Shown here: positions 45,813-60,800 of the stretch, piece after piece | Layout of the letters: each line of letters begins with the position of its first letter | Position numbering within the stretch: position 1 is the first letter of the stretch | Assembly: GCA_038277395.1 (NCBI GenBank) | Contig: CM076196.1 | Span: 136,288,730 to 136,352,729 of the forward strand | DNA length: 64,000 nt | DNA from: Dryocosmus kuriphilus | Taxonomy: Eukaryota; Arthropoda; Insecta; Hymenoptera; Cynipidae | Direction of reading: 5' to 3' | The notes under the pieces: model-generated | What the model was told of the DNA's origin: nothing | The model's input: only the letters and a program-made list of their open reading frames with translations | Database searches by the model: none | Translations under genes and position numbers: made by a program

Positions 45813-48800
45813 ACCTACTACCACAGACAGAAGCCAAAGTAAAATATGTTTTTTCAGGTACAGGGGGTCATGAAACGTCGAGATATCATGAATTTCGCGA
45901 AAGTCAGTTTTCACATATAACTAATACCTTTCTCATTGAGATGAGAATGTAATAATAAAAATTGCATTTTTCAGCCAAACTATGTAAAAAATGAAGAAAT
46001 TTACGCTTTAGATATAAATTCATTGATTGGTGAGCGCGAGAAAGGTGATGAGAATGCGCCTGAGTAGCGGGCAGATTTTTCAATAACTTTTAATAACTTT
46101 TTATTGACTGTATAGTAATGTATTTTTTGATTAAAAGAACGGTATTATACGTTTAATGAAGAAAGTATGGGTTGTATCAAAAAATGGTTTCAAGGGAATT
46201 TGTAGGTCCTTGGAAGGTGAATAATTCTGCTTCTTGATATTTTCACGTATCTTGCATACTTTTGCGGAAAAGTGGATTTTTTTATATGAATTAACATATT
46301 TCACGAATAACTTAAAGACCATGCGTCTTTTCGAGAAAATGGTATGAAGTAAATATGAAGATATTTTTGAGCTGAACAAGTTCGTTTCTTACGATTTTTT
46401 CGTACCTTGCATATTTTGGCGGGAAATTTGAAGTCTTGATTTCTAGAAAGAATTTATTATGGATAAAACCAGAACCATTGGTCAAATACCGCTGGTTGAC
46501 GAACTCGTCCTTACTTTTTGCACTTTAAAGAAGTGTACCAAAGCGCAATCCAATGCGATGAGTCTTTCGAAAGCGATCGTGTACACAGACTACACCTACT
46601 ACTACTACTACTACTACTACACCTACTACGGCAGACAGACAGCCAAAGTAAAATATGTTTTTTCAGGTTCAGGGGGTCATGAAACGTCGAGATATCATGA
46701 ATTTCGCGAAAGTCAGTTTTCACATAAAACTAATACCTTTCTCATTGAGATGAGAATGTAATAATAAAAATTGCATTTTTCAGCCAAACTATGTAAAAAA
46801 TGAAGAAATTTACGCTTTAGATATAAATTCATTGATTGGTGAGCGCGAGAAAGGTGATGAGAATGCGCCTGAGTAGCGGGCAGATTTTTCAATAACTTTT
46901 AATAACTTTTTATTGACTGTATAGTAATGTATTTTTTGATTAAAAGAACGGTATTATACGTTTAATGAAGAAAGTATGGGTTGTATCAAAAAATGGTTTC
47001 AAGGGAATTTGTAGGTCCTTGGAAGGTGAATAATTCTGCTTCTTGATATTTTCACGTATCTTGCATACTTTTGCGGAAAAGTGGATTTTTTTATATGAAT
47101 TAACATATTTCACGAATAACTTAAAGACCATGCGTCTTTTCGAGAAAATGGTATGGAGTAAATATGAAGATATTTTTGAGCTGAACAAGTTCGTTTCTTA
47201 CGATTTTTTCGTACCTTGCATATTTTGGCGGGAAATTTGAAGTCTTGATTTCTAGAAAGAATTTATTATGGATAAAACCAGAACCATTGGTCAAATACCG
47301 CTGGTTGACGAACTCGTCCTTACTTTTTGCACTTTAAAGAAGTGTACCAAAGCGCAATCCAATGCGATGAGTCTTTCGAAAGCGATCGTGTACACAGACT
47401 ACACCTACTACTACTACTACTACTACACCTACTACGGCAGACAGACATCAACGTAAAATATGTTTTTTCAGGTTCAGGGGGTCATGAAACGTCGAGATAT
47501 CATGAATTTCGCGAAAGTCAGTTTTCACATAAACTAATACCTTTCTCATTGAGATGAGAATGTAATAATAATAAAAATTGCATTTTTCAGCCAAACTATG
47601 TAAAAAATGAAGAAATTTACGCTTTAGATATAAATTCATTGATTGGTGAGCGCGAGAAAGGTGATGAGAATGCGCCTGAGTAGCGGGCAGATTTTTCAAT
47701 AACTTTTAATAACTTTTTATTGACTGTATAGTAATGTATTTTTTGATTAAAAGAACGGTATTATACGTTTAATGAAGAAAGTATGGGTTGTATCAAAAAA
47801 TGGTTTCAAGGGAATTTGTAGGTCCTTGGAAGGTGAATAATTCTGCTTCTTGATATTTTCACGTATCTTGCATACTTTTGCGGAAAAGTGGATTTTTTTA
47901 TATGAATTAACATATTTCACGAATAACTTAAAGACCATGCGTCTTTTCGAGAAAATGGTATGAGTAAATATGAAGATATTTTTGAGCTGAACAAGTTCGT
48001 TTCTTACGATTTTTTCGTACCTTGCATATTTTGGCGGGAAATTTGAAGTCTTGATTTCTAGAAAGAATTTATTATGGATAAAACCAGAACCATTGGTCAA
48101 ATACCGCTGGTTGACGAACTCGTCCTTACTTTTTGCACTTTAAAGAAGTGTACCAAAGCGCAATCCAATGCGATGAGTCTTTCGAAAGCGATCGTGTACA
48201 CAGACTACACCTACTACTACTACTACTACTACTACACCTACTACGGCAGACAGACAGCCAACGTAAAATATGTTTTTTCAGGTTCAGGGGGTCATGAAAC
48301 GTCGAGATATCATGAATTTCGCGAAAGTCAGTTTTCACATAAAACTAATACCTTTCTCATTGAGATGAGAATGTAATAATAAAAATTGCATTTTTCAGCC
48401 AAACTATGTAAAAAATGAAGAAATTTACGCTTTAGATATAAATTCATTGATTGGTGAGCGCGAGAAAGGTGATGAGAATGCGCCTGAGTAGCGGGCAGAT
48501 TTTTCAATAACTTTTAATAACTTTTTATTGACTGTATAGTAATGTATTTTTTGATTAAAAGAACGGTATTATACGTTTAATGAAGAAAGTATGGGTTGTA
48601 TCAAAAAATGGTTTCAAGGGAATTTGTAGGTCCTTGGAAGGTGAATAATTCTGCTTCTTGATATTTTCACGTATCTTGCATACTTTTGCGGAAAAGTGGA
48701 TTTTTTTTTATATGAATTAACATATTTCACGAATAACTTAAAGACCATGCGTCTTTTCGAGAAAATGGTATGAAGTAAATATGAAGATATTTTTGAGCTG

Positions 48801-51800
48801 AACAAGTTCGTTTCTTACGATTTTTTCGTACCTTGCATATTTTGGCGGGAAATTTGAAGTCTTGATTTCTAGAAAGAATTTATTATGGATAAAACCAGAA
48901 CCATTGGTCAAATACCGCTGGTTGACGAACTCGTCCTTACTTTTTGCACTTAAAGAAGTGTACCAAAGCGCAATCCAATGCGATGAGTCTTTCGAAAGCG
49001 ATCGTGTACACAGACTACACCTACTACTACTACTACTACTACTACACCTACTACGGCAGACAGAAGCCAACGTAAAATATGTTTTTTCAGGTTCAGGGGG
49101 TCATGAAACGTCGAGATATCATGAATTTCGCGAAAGTCAGTTTTCACATAAAACTAATACCTTTCTCATTGAGATGAGAATGTAATAATAAAAATTGCAT
49201 TTTTCAGCCAAACTATGTAAAAAATGAAGAAATTTACGTTTTAGATATAAATTCATTGATTGGTGAGCGCGAGAAAGGTGATGAGAATGCGCCTGGTAGC
49301 GGGCAGATTTTTCAATAACTTTTAATAACTTTTTATTGACTGTATAGTAATGTATTTTTTGATTAAAAGAACGGTATTATACGTTTAATGAAGAAAGTAT
49401 GGGTTGTATCAAAAAATGGTTTCAAGGGAATTTGTAGGTCCTTGGAAGGTGAATAATTCTGCTTCTTGATATTTTCACGTATCTTGCATACTTTTGCGGA
49501 AAAGTGGATTTTTTTATATGAATTAACATATTTCACGAATAACTTAAAGACCATGCGTCTTTTCGAGAAAATGGTATGGAGTAAATATGAAGATATTTTT
49601 GAGCTGAACAAGTTCGTTTTCTTACGATTTTTTCGTACCTTGCATATTTTGGCGGGAAATTTGAAGTCTTGATTTCTAGAAAGAATTTATTATGGATAAA
49701 ACCAGAACCATTGGTCGAATACCGCTGGTTGACGAACTCGTCCTTACTTTTTGCACTTTAAAGAAGTGTACCAAAGCGCAATCCAATGCGATGAGTCTTT
49801 CGAAAGGGATCGTGTACACAGACTACACCTACTACTACTACTACTACTACTACACCTACTACGGCAGACAGACAGCCAACGTAAAATATGTTTTTTCAGG
49901 TTCAGGGGGTCATGAAACGTCGAGATATCATGAATTTCGCGAAAGTCAGTTTTCACATAAAACTAATACCTTTCTCATTGAGATGAGAATGTAATAATAA
50001 AAATTGCATTTTTCAGCCAAACTATGTAAAAAATGAAGAAATTTACGCTTTAGATATAAATTCATTGATTGGTGAGCGCGAGAAAGGTGATGAGAATGCG
50101 CCTGAGTAGCGGGCAGATTTTTCAATAACTTTTAATAACTTTTTATTGACTGTATAGTAATGTATTTTTTGATTAAAAGAACGGTATTATACGTTTAATG
50201 AAGAAAGTATGGGTTGTATCAAAAAATGGTTTCAAGGGAATTTGTAGGTCCTTGGAAGGTGAATAATTCTGCTTCTTGATATTTTCACGTATCTTGCATA
50301 CTTTTGCGGAAAAGTGGATTTTTTTATATGAATTAACATATTTCACGAATAACTTAAAGACCATGCGTCTTTTCGAGAAAATGGTATGGAGTAAATATGA
50401 AGATATTTTTGAGCTGAACAAGTTCGTTTCTTACGATTTTTTCGTACCTTGCATATTTTGGCGGGAAATTTGAAGTCTTGATTTCTAGAAAGAATTTATT
50501 ATGGATAAAACCAGAACCATTGGTCAAATACCGCTGGTTGACGAACTCGTCCTTACTTTTTGCACTTTAAAGAAGTGTACCAAAGCGCAATCCAATGCGA
50601 TGAGTCTTTCGAAAGCGATCGTGTACACAGACTACACCTACTACTACTACTACTACTACACCTACTACGGCAGACAGAAGCCAACGTAAAATATGTTTTT
50701 TCAGGTTCAGGGGGTCATGAAACGTCGAGATATCATGAATTTCGCGAAAGTCAGTTTTCACATAAAACTAATACCTTTCTCATTGAGATGAGAATGTAAT
50801 AATAAAAATTGCATTTTTCAGCCAAACTATGTAAAAAAATGAAGAAATTTACGCTTTAGATATAAATTCATTGATTGGTGAGCGCGAGAAAGGTGATGAG
50901 AATGCGCCTGAGTAGCGGGCAGATTTTTCAATAACTTTTAATAACTTTTTATTGACTGTATAGTAATGTATTTTTTGATTAAAAGAACGGTATTATACGT
51001 TTAATGAAGAAAGTATGGGTTGTATCAAAAAATGGTTTCAAGGGAATTTGTAGGTCCTTGGAAGGTGAATAATTCTGCTTCTTGATATTTTCACGTATCT
51101 TGCATACTTTTGCGGAAAAGTGGATTTTTTTATATGAATTAACATATTTCACGAATAACTTAAAGACCATGCGTCTTTTCGAGAAAATGGTATGAAGTAA
51201 ATATGAAGATATTTTTGAGCTGAACAAGTTCGTTTCTTACGATTTTTTCGTACCTTGCATATTTTGGCGGGAAATTTGAAGTCTTGATTTCTAGAAAGAA
51301 TTTATTATGGATGGATAAAACCAGAACCATTGGTCAAATACCGCTGGTTGACGAACTCGTCCTTACTTTTTGCACTTTAAAGAAGTGTACCAAAGCGCAA
51401 TCCAATGCGATGAGTCTTTCGAAAGCGATCGTGTACACAGACTACACTACTACTACTACTACTACTACTACACCTACTACTACCACAGACAGAAGCCAAA
51501 GTAAAATATGTTTTTTCAGGTTACAGGGGGTCATGAAACGTCGAGATATCATGAATTTCGCGAAAGTCAGTTTTCACATAAAACTAATACCTTTCTCATT
51601 GAGATGAGAATGTAATAATAAAAATTGCATTTTTCAGCCAAACTATGTAAAAAATGAAGAAATTTACGCTTTAGATATAAATTCATTGATTGGTGAGCGC
51701 GAGAAAGGTGATGAGAATGCGCCTGAGTAGCGGGCAGATTTTTCAATAACTTTTAATAACTTTTTATTGACTGTATAGTAATGTATTTTTTGATTAAAAG

Positions 51801-54800
51801 AACGGTATTATACGTTTAATGAAGAAAGTATGGGTTGTATCAAAAAATGGTTTCAAGGGAATTTGTAGGTCCTTGGAAGGTGAATAATTCTGCTTCTTGA
51901 TATTTTCACGTATCTTGCATACTTTTGCGGAAAAGTGGATTTTTTTATATGAATTAACATATTTCACGAATAACTTAAAGACCATGCGTCTTTTCGAGAA
52001 AATGGTATGGAGTAAATATGAAGATATTTTTGAGCTGAACAAGTTCGTTTCTTACGATTTTTTCGTAACTTGCATATTTTGGCGGGAAATTTGAAGTCTT
52101 GATTTCTAGAAAGAATTTATTATGGATAAAACCAGAACCATTGGTCGAATACCGCTGGTTGACGAACTCGTCCTTACTTTTTGCACTTTAAAGAAGTGTA
52201 CCAAAGCGCAATCCAATGCGATGAGTCTTTCGAAAGGGATCGTGTACACAGACTACACCTACTACTACTACTACTACTACTACACCTACTACGGCAGACA
52301 GACCAACGTAAAATATGTTTTTTCAGGTTCAGGGGGTCATGAAACGTCGAGATATCATGAATTTCGCGAAAGTCAGTTTTCACATAAAACTAATACCTTT
52401 CTCATTGAGATGAGAATGTAATAATAAAAATTGCATTTTTCAGCCAAACTATGTAAAAAATGAAGAAATTTACGCTTTAGATATAAATTCATTGATTGGT
52501 GAGCGCGAGAAAGGTGATGAGAATGCGCCTGAGTAGCGGGCAGATTTTTCAATAACTTTTAATAACTTTTTATTGACTGTATAGTAATGTATTTTTTGAT
52601 TAAAAGAACGGTATTATACGTTTAATGAAGAAAGTATGGGTTGTATCAAAAAATGGTTTCAAGGGAATTTGTAGGTCCTTGGAAGGTGAATAATTCTGCT
52701 TCTTGATATTTTCACGTATCTTGCATACTTTTGCGGAAAAGTGGATTTTTTTATATGAATTAACATATTTCACGAATAACTTAAAGACCATGCGTCTTTT
52801 CGAGAAAATGGTATGAAGTAAATATGAAGATATTTTTGAGCTGAACAAGTTCGTTTCTTACGATTTTTTCGTACCTTGCATATTTTGGCGGGAAATTTGA
52901 AGTCTTGATTTCTAGAAAGAATTTATTATGGATAAAACCAGAACCATTGGTCAAATACCGCTGGTTGACGAACTCGTCCTTACTTTTTGCACTTTAAAGA
53001 AGTGTACCAAAGCGCAATCCAATGCGATGAGTCTTTCGAAAGCGATCGTGTACACAGACTACACCTACTACTACTACTACTACTACTACACCTACTACCA
53101 CAGACAGAAGCCAACGTAAAATATGTTTTTTCAGGTTCAGGGGGTCATGAAACGTCGAGATATCATGAATTTCGCGAAAGTCAGTTTTCACATAAAACTA
53201 ATACCTTTCTCATTGAGATGAGAATGTAATAATAAAAATTGCATTTTTCAGCCAAACTATGTAAAAAATGAAGAAATTTACGCTTTAGATATAAATTCAT
53301 TGATTGGTGAGCGCGAGAAAGGTGATGAGAATGCGCCTGAGTAGCGGGCAGATTTTTAAATAACTTTTAATAACTTTTTATTGACTGTATAGTAATGTAT
53401 TTTTTGATTAAAAGAACGGTATTATACGTTTAATGAAGAAAGTATGGGTTGTATCAAAAAATGGTTTCAAGGGAATTTGTAGGTCCTTGGAAGGTGAATA
53501 ATTCTGCTTCTTGATATTTTCACGTATCTTGCATACTTTTGCGGAAAAGTGGATTTTTTTATATGAATTAACATATTTCACGAATAACTTAAAGACCATG
53601 CGTCTTTTCGAGAAAATGGTATGAAGTAAATATGAAGATATTTTTGAGCTGAACAAGTTCGTTTCTTACGATTTTTTCGTACCTTGCATATTTTGGCGGG
53701 AAATTTGAAGTCTTGATTTCTAGAAAGAATTTATTATGGATAAAACCAGAACCATTGGTCAAATACCGCTGGTTGACGAACTCGTCCTTACTTTTTGCAC
53801 TTAAAGAAGTGTACCAGCGCAATCCAATGCGATGAGTCTTTCGAAAGCGATCGTGTACACAGACTACACCTACTACTACTACTACTACTACACCTACTAC
53901 ACAGACAGAAGCCAAAGTAAAATATGTTTTTTCAGGTACAGGGGGTCATGAAACGTCGAGATATCATGAATTTCGCGAAAGTCAGTTTTCACATATAACT
54001 AATACCTTTCTCATTGAGATGAGAATGTAATAATAAAAATTGCATTTTTCAGCCAAACTATGTAAAAAATGAAGAAATTTACGCTTTAGATATAAATTCA
54101 TTGATTGGTGAGCGCGAGAAAGGTGATGAGAATGCGCCTGAGTAGCGGGCAGATTTTTCAATAACTTTTAATAACTTTTTATTGACTGTATAGTAATGTA
54201 TTTTTTGATTAAAAGAACGGTATTATACGTTTAATGAAGAAAGTATGGGTTGTATCAAAAAATGGTTTCAAGGGAATTTGTAGGTCCTTGGAAGGTGAAT
54301 AATTCTGCTTCTTGGATATTTTCACGTATCTTGCATACTTTTGCGGAAAAGTGGATTTTTTTATATGAATTAACATATTTCACGAATAACTTAAAGACCA
54401 TGCGTCTTTTCGAGAAAATGGTATGGAGTAAATATGAAGATATTTTTGAGCTGAACAAGTTCGTTTCTTACGATTTTTTCGTACCTTGCATATTTTGGCG
54501 GGAAATTTGAAGTCTTGATTTCTAGAAAGAATTTATTATGGATAAAACCAGAACCATTGGTCAAATACCGCTGGTTGACGAACTCGTCCTTACTTTTTGC
54601 ACTTTAAAGAAGTGTACCAAAGCGCAATCCAATGCGATGAGTCTTTCGAAAGCGATCGTGTACACAGACTACACCTACTACTACTACTACTACTACACCT
54701 ACTACGGCAGACAGACAGCCAACGTAAAATATGTTTTTTCAGGTTCAGGGGGTCATGAAACGTCGAGATATCATGAATTTCGCGAAAGTCAGTTTTCACA

Positions 54801-57800
54801 TAAAACTAATACCTTTCCATTGAGATGAGAATGTAATAATAAAAATTGCATTTTTCAGCCAAACTATGTAAAAAATGAAGAAATTTACGTTTTAGATATA
54901 AATTCATTGATTGGTGAGCGCGAGAAAGGTGATGAGAATGCGCCTGAGTAGCGGGCAGATTTTTCAATAACTTTTAATAACTTTTTATTGACTGTATAGT
55001 AATGTATTTTTTGATTAAAAGAACGGTATTATACGTTTAATGAAGAAAGTATGGGTTGTATCAAAAAATGGTTTCAAGGGAATTTGTAGGTCCTTGGAAG
55101 GTGAATAATTCTGCTTCTTGATATTTTCACGTATCTTGCATACTTTTGCGGAAAAGTGGATTTTTTTATATGAATTAACATATTTCACGAATAACTTAAA
55201 GACCATGCGTCTTTTCGAGAAAATGGTATGGAGTAAATATGAAGATATTTTTGAGCTGAACAAGTTCGTTTCTTACGATTTTTTCGTACCTTGCATATTT
55301 TGGCGGGAAATTTGAAGTCTTGATTTCTAGAAAGAATTTATTATGGATAAAACCAGAACCATTGGTCGAATACCGCTGGTTGACGAACTCGTCCTTACTT
55401 TTTGCACTTTAAAGAAGTGTACCAAAGCGCAATCCAATGCGATGAGTCTTTCGAAAGGATCGTGTACACAGACTACACTACTACTACTACTACTACTACT
55501 ACTACACCTACTACGGCAGACAGACATCAACGTAAAATATGTTTTTTCAGGTTCAGGGGGTCATGAAACGTCGAGATATCATGAATTTCGCGAAAGTCAG
55601 TTTTCACATAAAACTAATACCTTTCTCATTGAGATGAGAATGTAATAATAAAAATTGCATTTTTCAGCCAAACTATGTAAAAAATGAAGAAATTTACGCT
55701 TTAGATATAAATTCATTGATTGGTGAGCGCGAGAAAGGTGATGAGAATGCGCCTGAGTAGCGGGCAGATTTTTCAATAACTTTTAATAACTTTTTATTGA
55801 CTGTATAGTAATGTATTTTTTGATTAAAAGAACGGTATTATACGTTTAATGAAGAAAGTATGGGTTGTATCAAAAAATGGTTTCAAGGGAATTTGTAGGT
55901 CCTTGGAAGGTGAATAATTCTGCTTCTTGATATTTTCACGTATCTTGCATACTTTTGCGGAAAAGTGGATTTTTTTATATGAATTACATATTTCACGAAT
56001 AACTTAAAGACCATGCGTCTTTTCGAGAAAATGGTATGGAGTAAATATGAAGATATTTTTGAGCTGAACAAGTTCGTTTCTTACGATTTTTTCGTACCTT
56101 GCATATTTTGGCGGGAAATTTGAAGTCTTGATTTCTAGAAAGAATTTATTATGGATAAAACCAGAACCATTGGTCAAATACCGCTGGTTGACGAACTCGT
56201 CCTTACTTTTTGCACTTTAAAGAAGTGTACCAAAGCGCAATCCAATGCGATGAGTCTTTCGAAAGCGATCGTGTACACAGACTACACCTACTACTACTAC
56301 TACTACCTACTACACCTACTACGGCAGACAGACCAACGTAAAATATGTTTTTTCAGGTTCAGGGGGTCATGAAACGTCGAGATATCATGAATTTCGCGAA
56401 AGTCAGTTTTCACATATAACTAATACCTTTCTCATTGAGATGAGAATGTAATAATAAAAATTGCATTTTTCAGCCAAACTATGTAAAAAATGAAGAAATT
56501 TACGCTTTAGATATAAATTCATTGATTGGTGAGCGCGAGAAAGGTGATGAGAATGCGCCTGAGTAGCGGGCAGATTTTTCAATAACTTTTAATAACTTTT
56601 TATTGACTGTATAGTAATGTATTTTTTGATTAAAAGAACGGTATTATACGTTTAATGAAGAAAGTATGGGTTGTATCAAAAAATGGTTTCAAGGGAATTT
56701 GTAGGTCCTTGGAAGGTGAATAATTCTGCTTCTTGATATTTTCACGTATCTTGCATACTTTTGCGGAAAAGTGGATTTTTTTTTATATGAATTAACATAT
56801 TTCACGAATAACTTAAAGACCATGCGTCTTTTCGAGAAAATGGTATGGAGTAAATATGAAGATATTTTTGAGCTGAACAAGTTCGTTTCTTACGATTTTT
56901 TCGTACCTTGCATATTTTGGCGGGAAATTTGAAGTCTTGATTTCTAGAAAGAATTTATTATGGATAAAACCAGAACCATTGGTCAAATACCGCTGGTTGA
57001 CGAACTCGTCCTTACTTTTTGCACTTTAAAGAAGTGTACCAAAGCGCAATCCAATGCGATGAGTCTTTCGAAAGCGATCGTGTACACAGACTACACCTAC
57101 TACTACTACTACTACTACTACACCTACTACACAGACAGAAGCCAAAGTAAAATATGTTTTTTCAGGTACAGGGGGTCATGAAACGTCGAGATATCATGAA
57201 TTTCGCGAAAGTCAGTTTTCACATAAAACTAATACCTTTCTCATTGAGATGAGAATGTAATAATAAAAATTGCATTTTTCAGCCAAACTATGTAAAAAAT
57301 GAAGAAAAAATTTACGCTTTAGATATAAATTCATTGATTGGTGAGCGCGAGAAAGGTGATGAGAATGCGCCTGAGTAGCGGGCAGATTTTTCAATAACTT
57401 TTAATAACTTTTTATTGACTGTATAGTAATGTATTTTTTGATTAAAAGAACGGTATTATACGTTTAATGAAGAAAGTATGGGTTGTATCAAAAAATGGTT
57501 TCAAGGGAATTTGTAGGTCCTTGGAAGGTGAATAATTCTGCTTCTTGATATTTTCACGTATCTTGCATACTTTTGCGGAAAAGTGGATTTTTTTATATGA
57601 ATTAACATATTTCACGAATAACTTAAAGACCATGCGTCTTTTCGAGAAAATGGTATGGAGTAAATATGAAGATATTTTTGAGCTGAACAAGTTCGTTTCT
57701 TACGATTTTTTCGTAACTTGCATATTTTGGCGGGAAATTTGAAGTCTTGATTTCTAGAAAGAATTTATTATGGATAAAACCAGAACCATTGGTCGAATAC

Positions 57801-60800
57801 CGCTGGTTGACGAACTCGTCCTTACTTTTTGCACTTTAAAGAAGTGTACCAAAGCGCAATCCAATGCGATGAGTCTTTCGAAAGCGATCGTGTACACAGA
57901 CTACACCTACTACTACTACTACTACTACTACACCTACTACGGCAGACAGACCAACGTAAAATATGTTTTTTCAGGTTCAGGGGGTCATGAAACGTCGAGA
58001 TATCATGAATTTCGCGAAAGTCAGTTTTCACATAAAACTAATACCTTTCTCATTGAGATGAGAATGTAATAATAAAAATTGCATTTTTCAGCCAAACTAT
58101 GTAAAAAATGAAGAAATTTACGCTTTAGATATAAATTCATTGATTGGTGAGCGCGAGAAAGGTGATGAGAATGCGCCTGAGTAGCGGGCAGATTTTTCAA
58201 TAACTTTTAATAACTTTTTATTGACTGTATAGTAATGTATTTTTTGATTAAAAGAACGGTATTATACGTTTAATGAAGAAAGTATGGGTTGTATCAAAAA
58301 ATGGTTCAAGGGAATTTGTAGGTCCTTGGAAGGTGAATAATTCTGCTTCTTGATATTTTCACGTATCTTGCATACTTTTGCGGAAAAGTGGATTTTTTTA
58401 TATGAATTACATATTTCACGAATAACTTAAAGACCATGCGTCTTTTCGAGAAAATGGTATGGAGTAAATATGAAGATATTTTTGAGCTGAACAAGTTCGT
58501 TTCTTACGATTTTTTCGTACCTTGCATATTTTGGCGGGAAATTTGAAGTCTTGATTTCTAGAAAGAATTTATTATGGATAAAACCAGAACCATTGGTCAA
58601 ATACCGCTGGTTGACGAACTCGTCCTTACTTTTTGCACTTTAAAGAAGTGTACCAAAGCGCAATCCAATGCGATGAGTCTTTCGAAAGCGATCGTGTACA
58701 CAGACTACACCTACTACTACTACTACTACTACTACACCTACTACCACAGACAGAAGCCAAAGTAAAATATGTTTTTTCAGGTTCAGGGGGTCATGAAACG
58801 TCGAGATATCATGAATTTCGCGAAAGTCAGTTTTCACATAAAACTAATACCTTTCTCATTGAGATGAGAATGTAATAATAAAAATTGCATTTTTCAGCCA
58901 AACTATGTAAAAAATGAAGAAATTTACGCTTTAGATATAAATTCATTGATTGGTGAGCGCGAGAAAGGTGATGAGAATGCGCCTGAGTAGCGGGCAGATT
59001 TTTCAATAACTTTTAATAACTTTTTATTGACTGTATAGTAATGTATTTTTTGATTAAAAGAACGGTATTATACGTTTAATGAAGAAAGTATGGGTTGTAT
59101 CAAAAAATGGTTTCAAGGGAATTTGTAGGTCCTTGGAAGGTGAATAATTCTGCTTCTTGATATTTTCACGTATCTTGCATACTTTTGCGGAAAAGTGGAT
59201 TTTTTTATATGAATTAACATATTTCACGAATAACTTAAAGACCATGCGTCTTTTCGAGAAAATGGTATGGAGTAAATATGAAGATATTTTTGAGCTGAAC
59301 AAGTTCGTCGTTTCTTACGATTTTTTCGTAACTTGCATATTTTGGCGGGAAATTTGAAGTCTTGATTTCTAGAAAGAATTTATTATGGATAAAACCAGAA
59401 CCATTGGTCAAATACCGCTGGTTGACGAACTCGTCCTTACTTTTTGCACTTTAAAGAAGTGTACCAAAGCGCAATCCAATGCGATGAGTCTTTCGAAAGC
59501 GATCGTGTACACAGACTACACCTACTACTACTACTACTACTACACCTACTACCACAGACAGACATCAACGTAAAATATGTTTTTTCAGGTTCAGGGGGTC
59601 ATGAAACGTCGAGATATCATGAATTTCGCGAAAGTCAGTTTTCACATAAAACTAATACCTTTCTCATTGAGATGAGAATGTAATAATAAAAATTGCATTT
59701 TTCAGCCAAACTATGTAAAAAAAAAAATGAAGAAATTTACGCTTTAGATATAAATTCATTGATTGGTGAGCGCGAGAAAGGTGATGAGAATGCGCCTGAG
59801 TAGCGGGCAGATTTTTCAATAACTTTTAATAACTTTTTATTGACTGTATAGTAATGTATTTTTTGATTAAAAGAACGGTATTATACGTTTAATGAAGAAA
59901 GTATGGGTTGTATCAAAAAATGGTTTCAAGGGAATTTGTAGGTCCTTGGAAGGTGAATAATTCTGCTTCTTGATATTTTCACGTATCTTGCATACTTTTG
60001 CGGAAAAGTGGATTTTTTTATATGAATTAACATATTTCACGAATAACTTAAAGACCATGCGTCTTTTCGAGAAAATGGTATGGAGTAAATATGAAGATAT
60101 TTTTGAGCTGAACAAGTTCGTTTCTTACGATTTTTTCGTAACTTGCATATTTTGGCGGGAAATTTGAAGTCTTGATTTCTAGAAAGAATTTATTATGGAT
60201 AAAACCAGAACCATTGGTCGAATACCGCTGGTTGACGAACTCGTCCTTACTTTTTGCACTTTAAAGAAGTGTACCAAAGCGCAATCCAATGCGATGAGTC
60301 TTTCGAAAGGGATCGTGTACACAGACTACACCTACTACTACTACTACTACTACACCTACTACGGCAGACAGACACCAACGTAAAATATGTTTTTTCAGGT
60401 TCAGGGGGTCATGAAACGTCGAGATATCATGAATTTCGCGAAAGTCAGTTTTCACATAAAACTAATACCTTTCTCATTGAGATGAGAATGTAATAATAAA
60501 AATTGCATTTTTCAGCCAAACTATGTAAAAAATGAAGAAATTTACGCTTTAGATATAAATTCATTGATTGGTGAGCGCGAGAAAGGTGATGAGAATGCGC
60601 CTGAGTAGCGGGCAGATTTTTCAATAACTTTTAATAACTTTTTATTGACTGTATAGTAATGTATTTTTTGATTAAAAGAACGGTATTATACGTTTAATGA
60701 AGAAAGTATGGGTTGTATCAAAAAATGGTTTCAAGGGAATTTGTAGGTCCTTGGAAGGTGAATAATTCTGCTTCTTGATATTTTCACGTATCTTGCATAC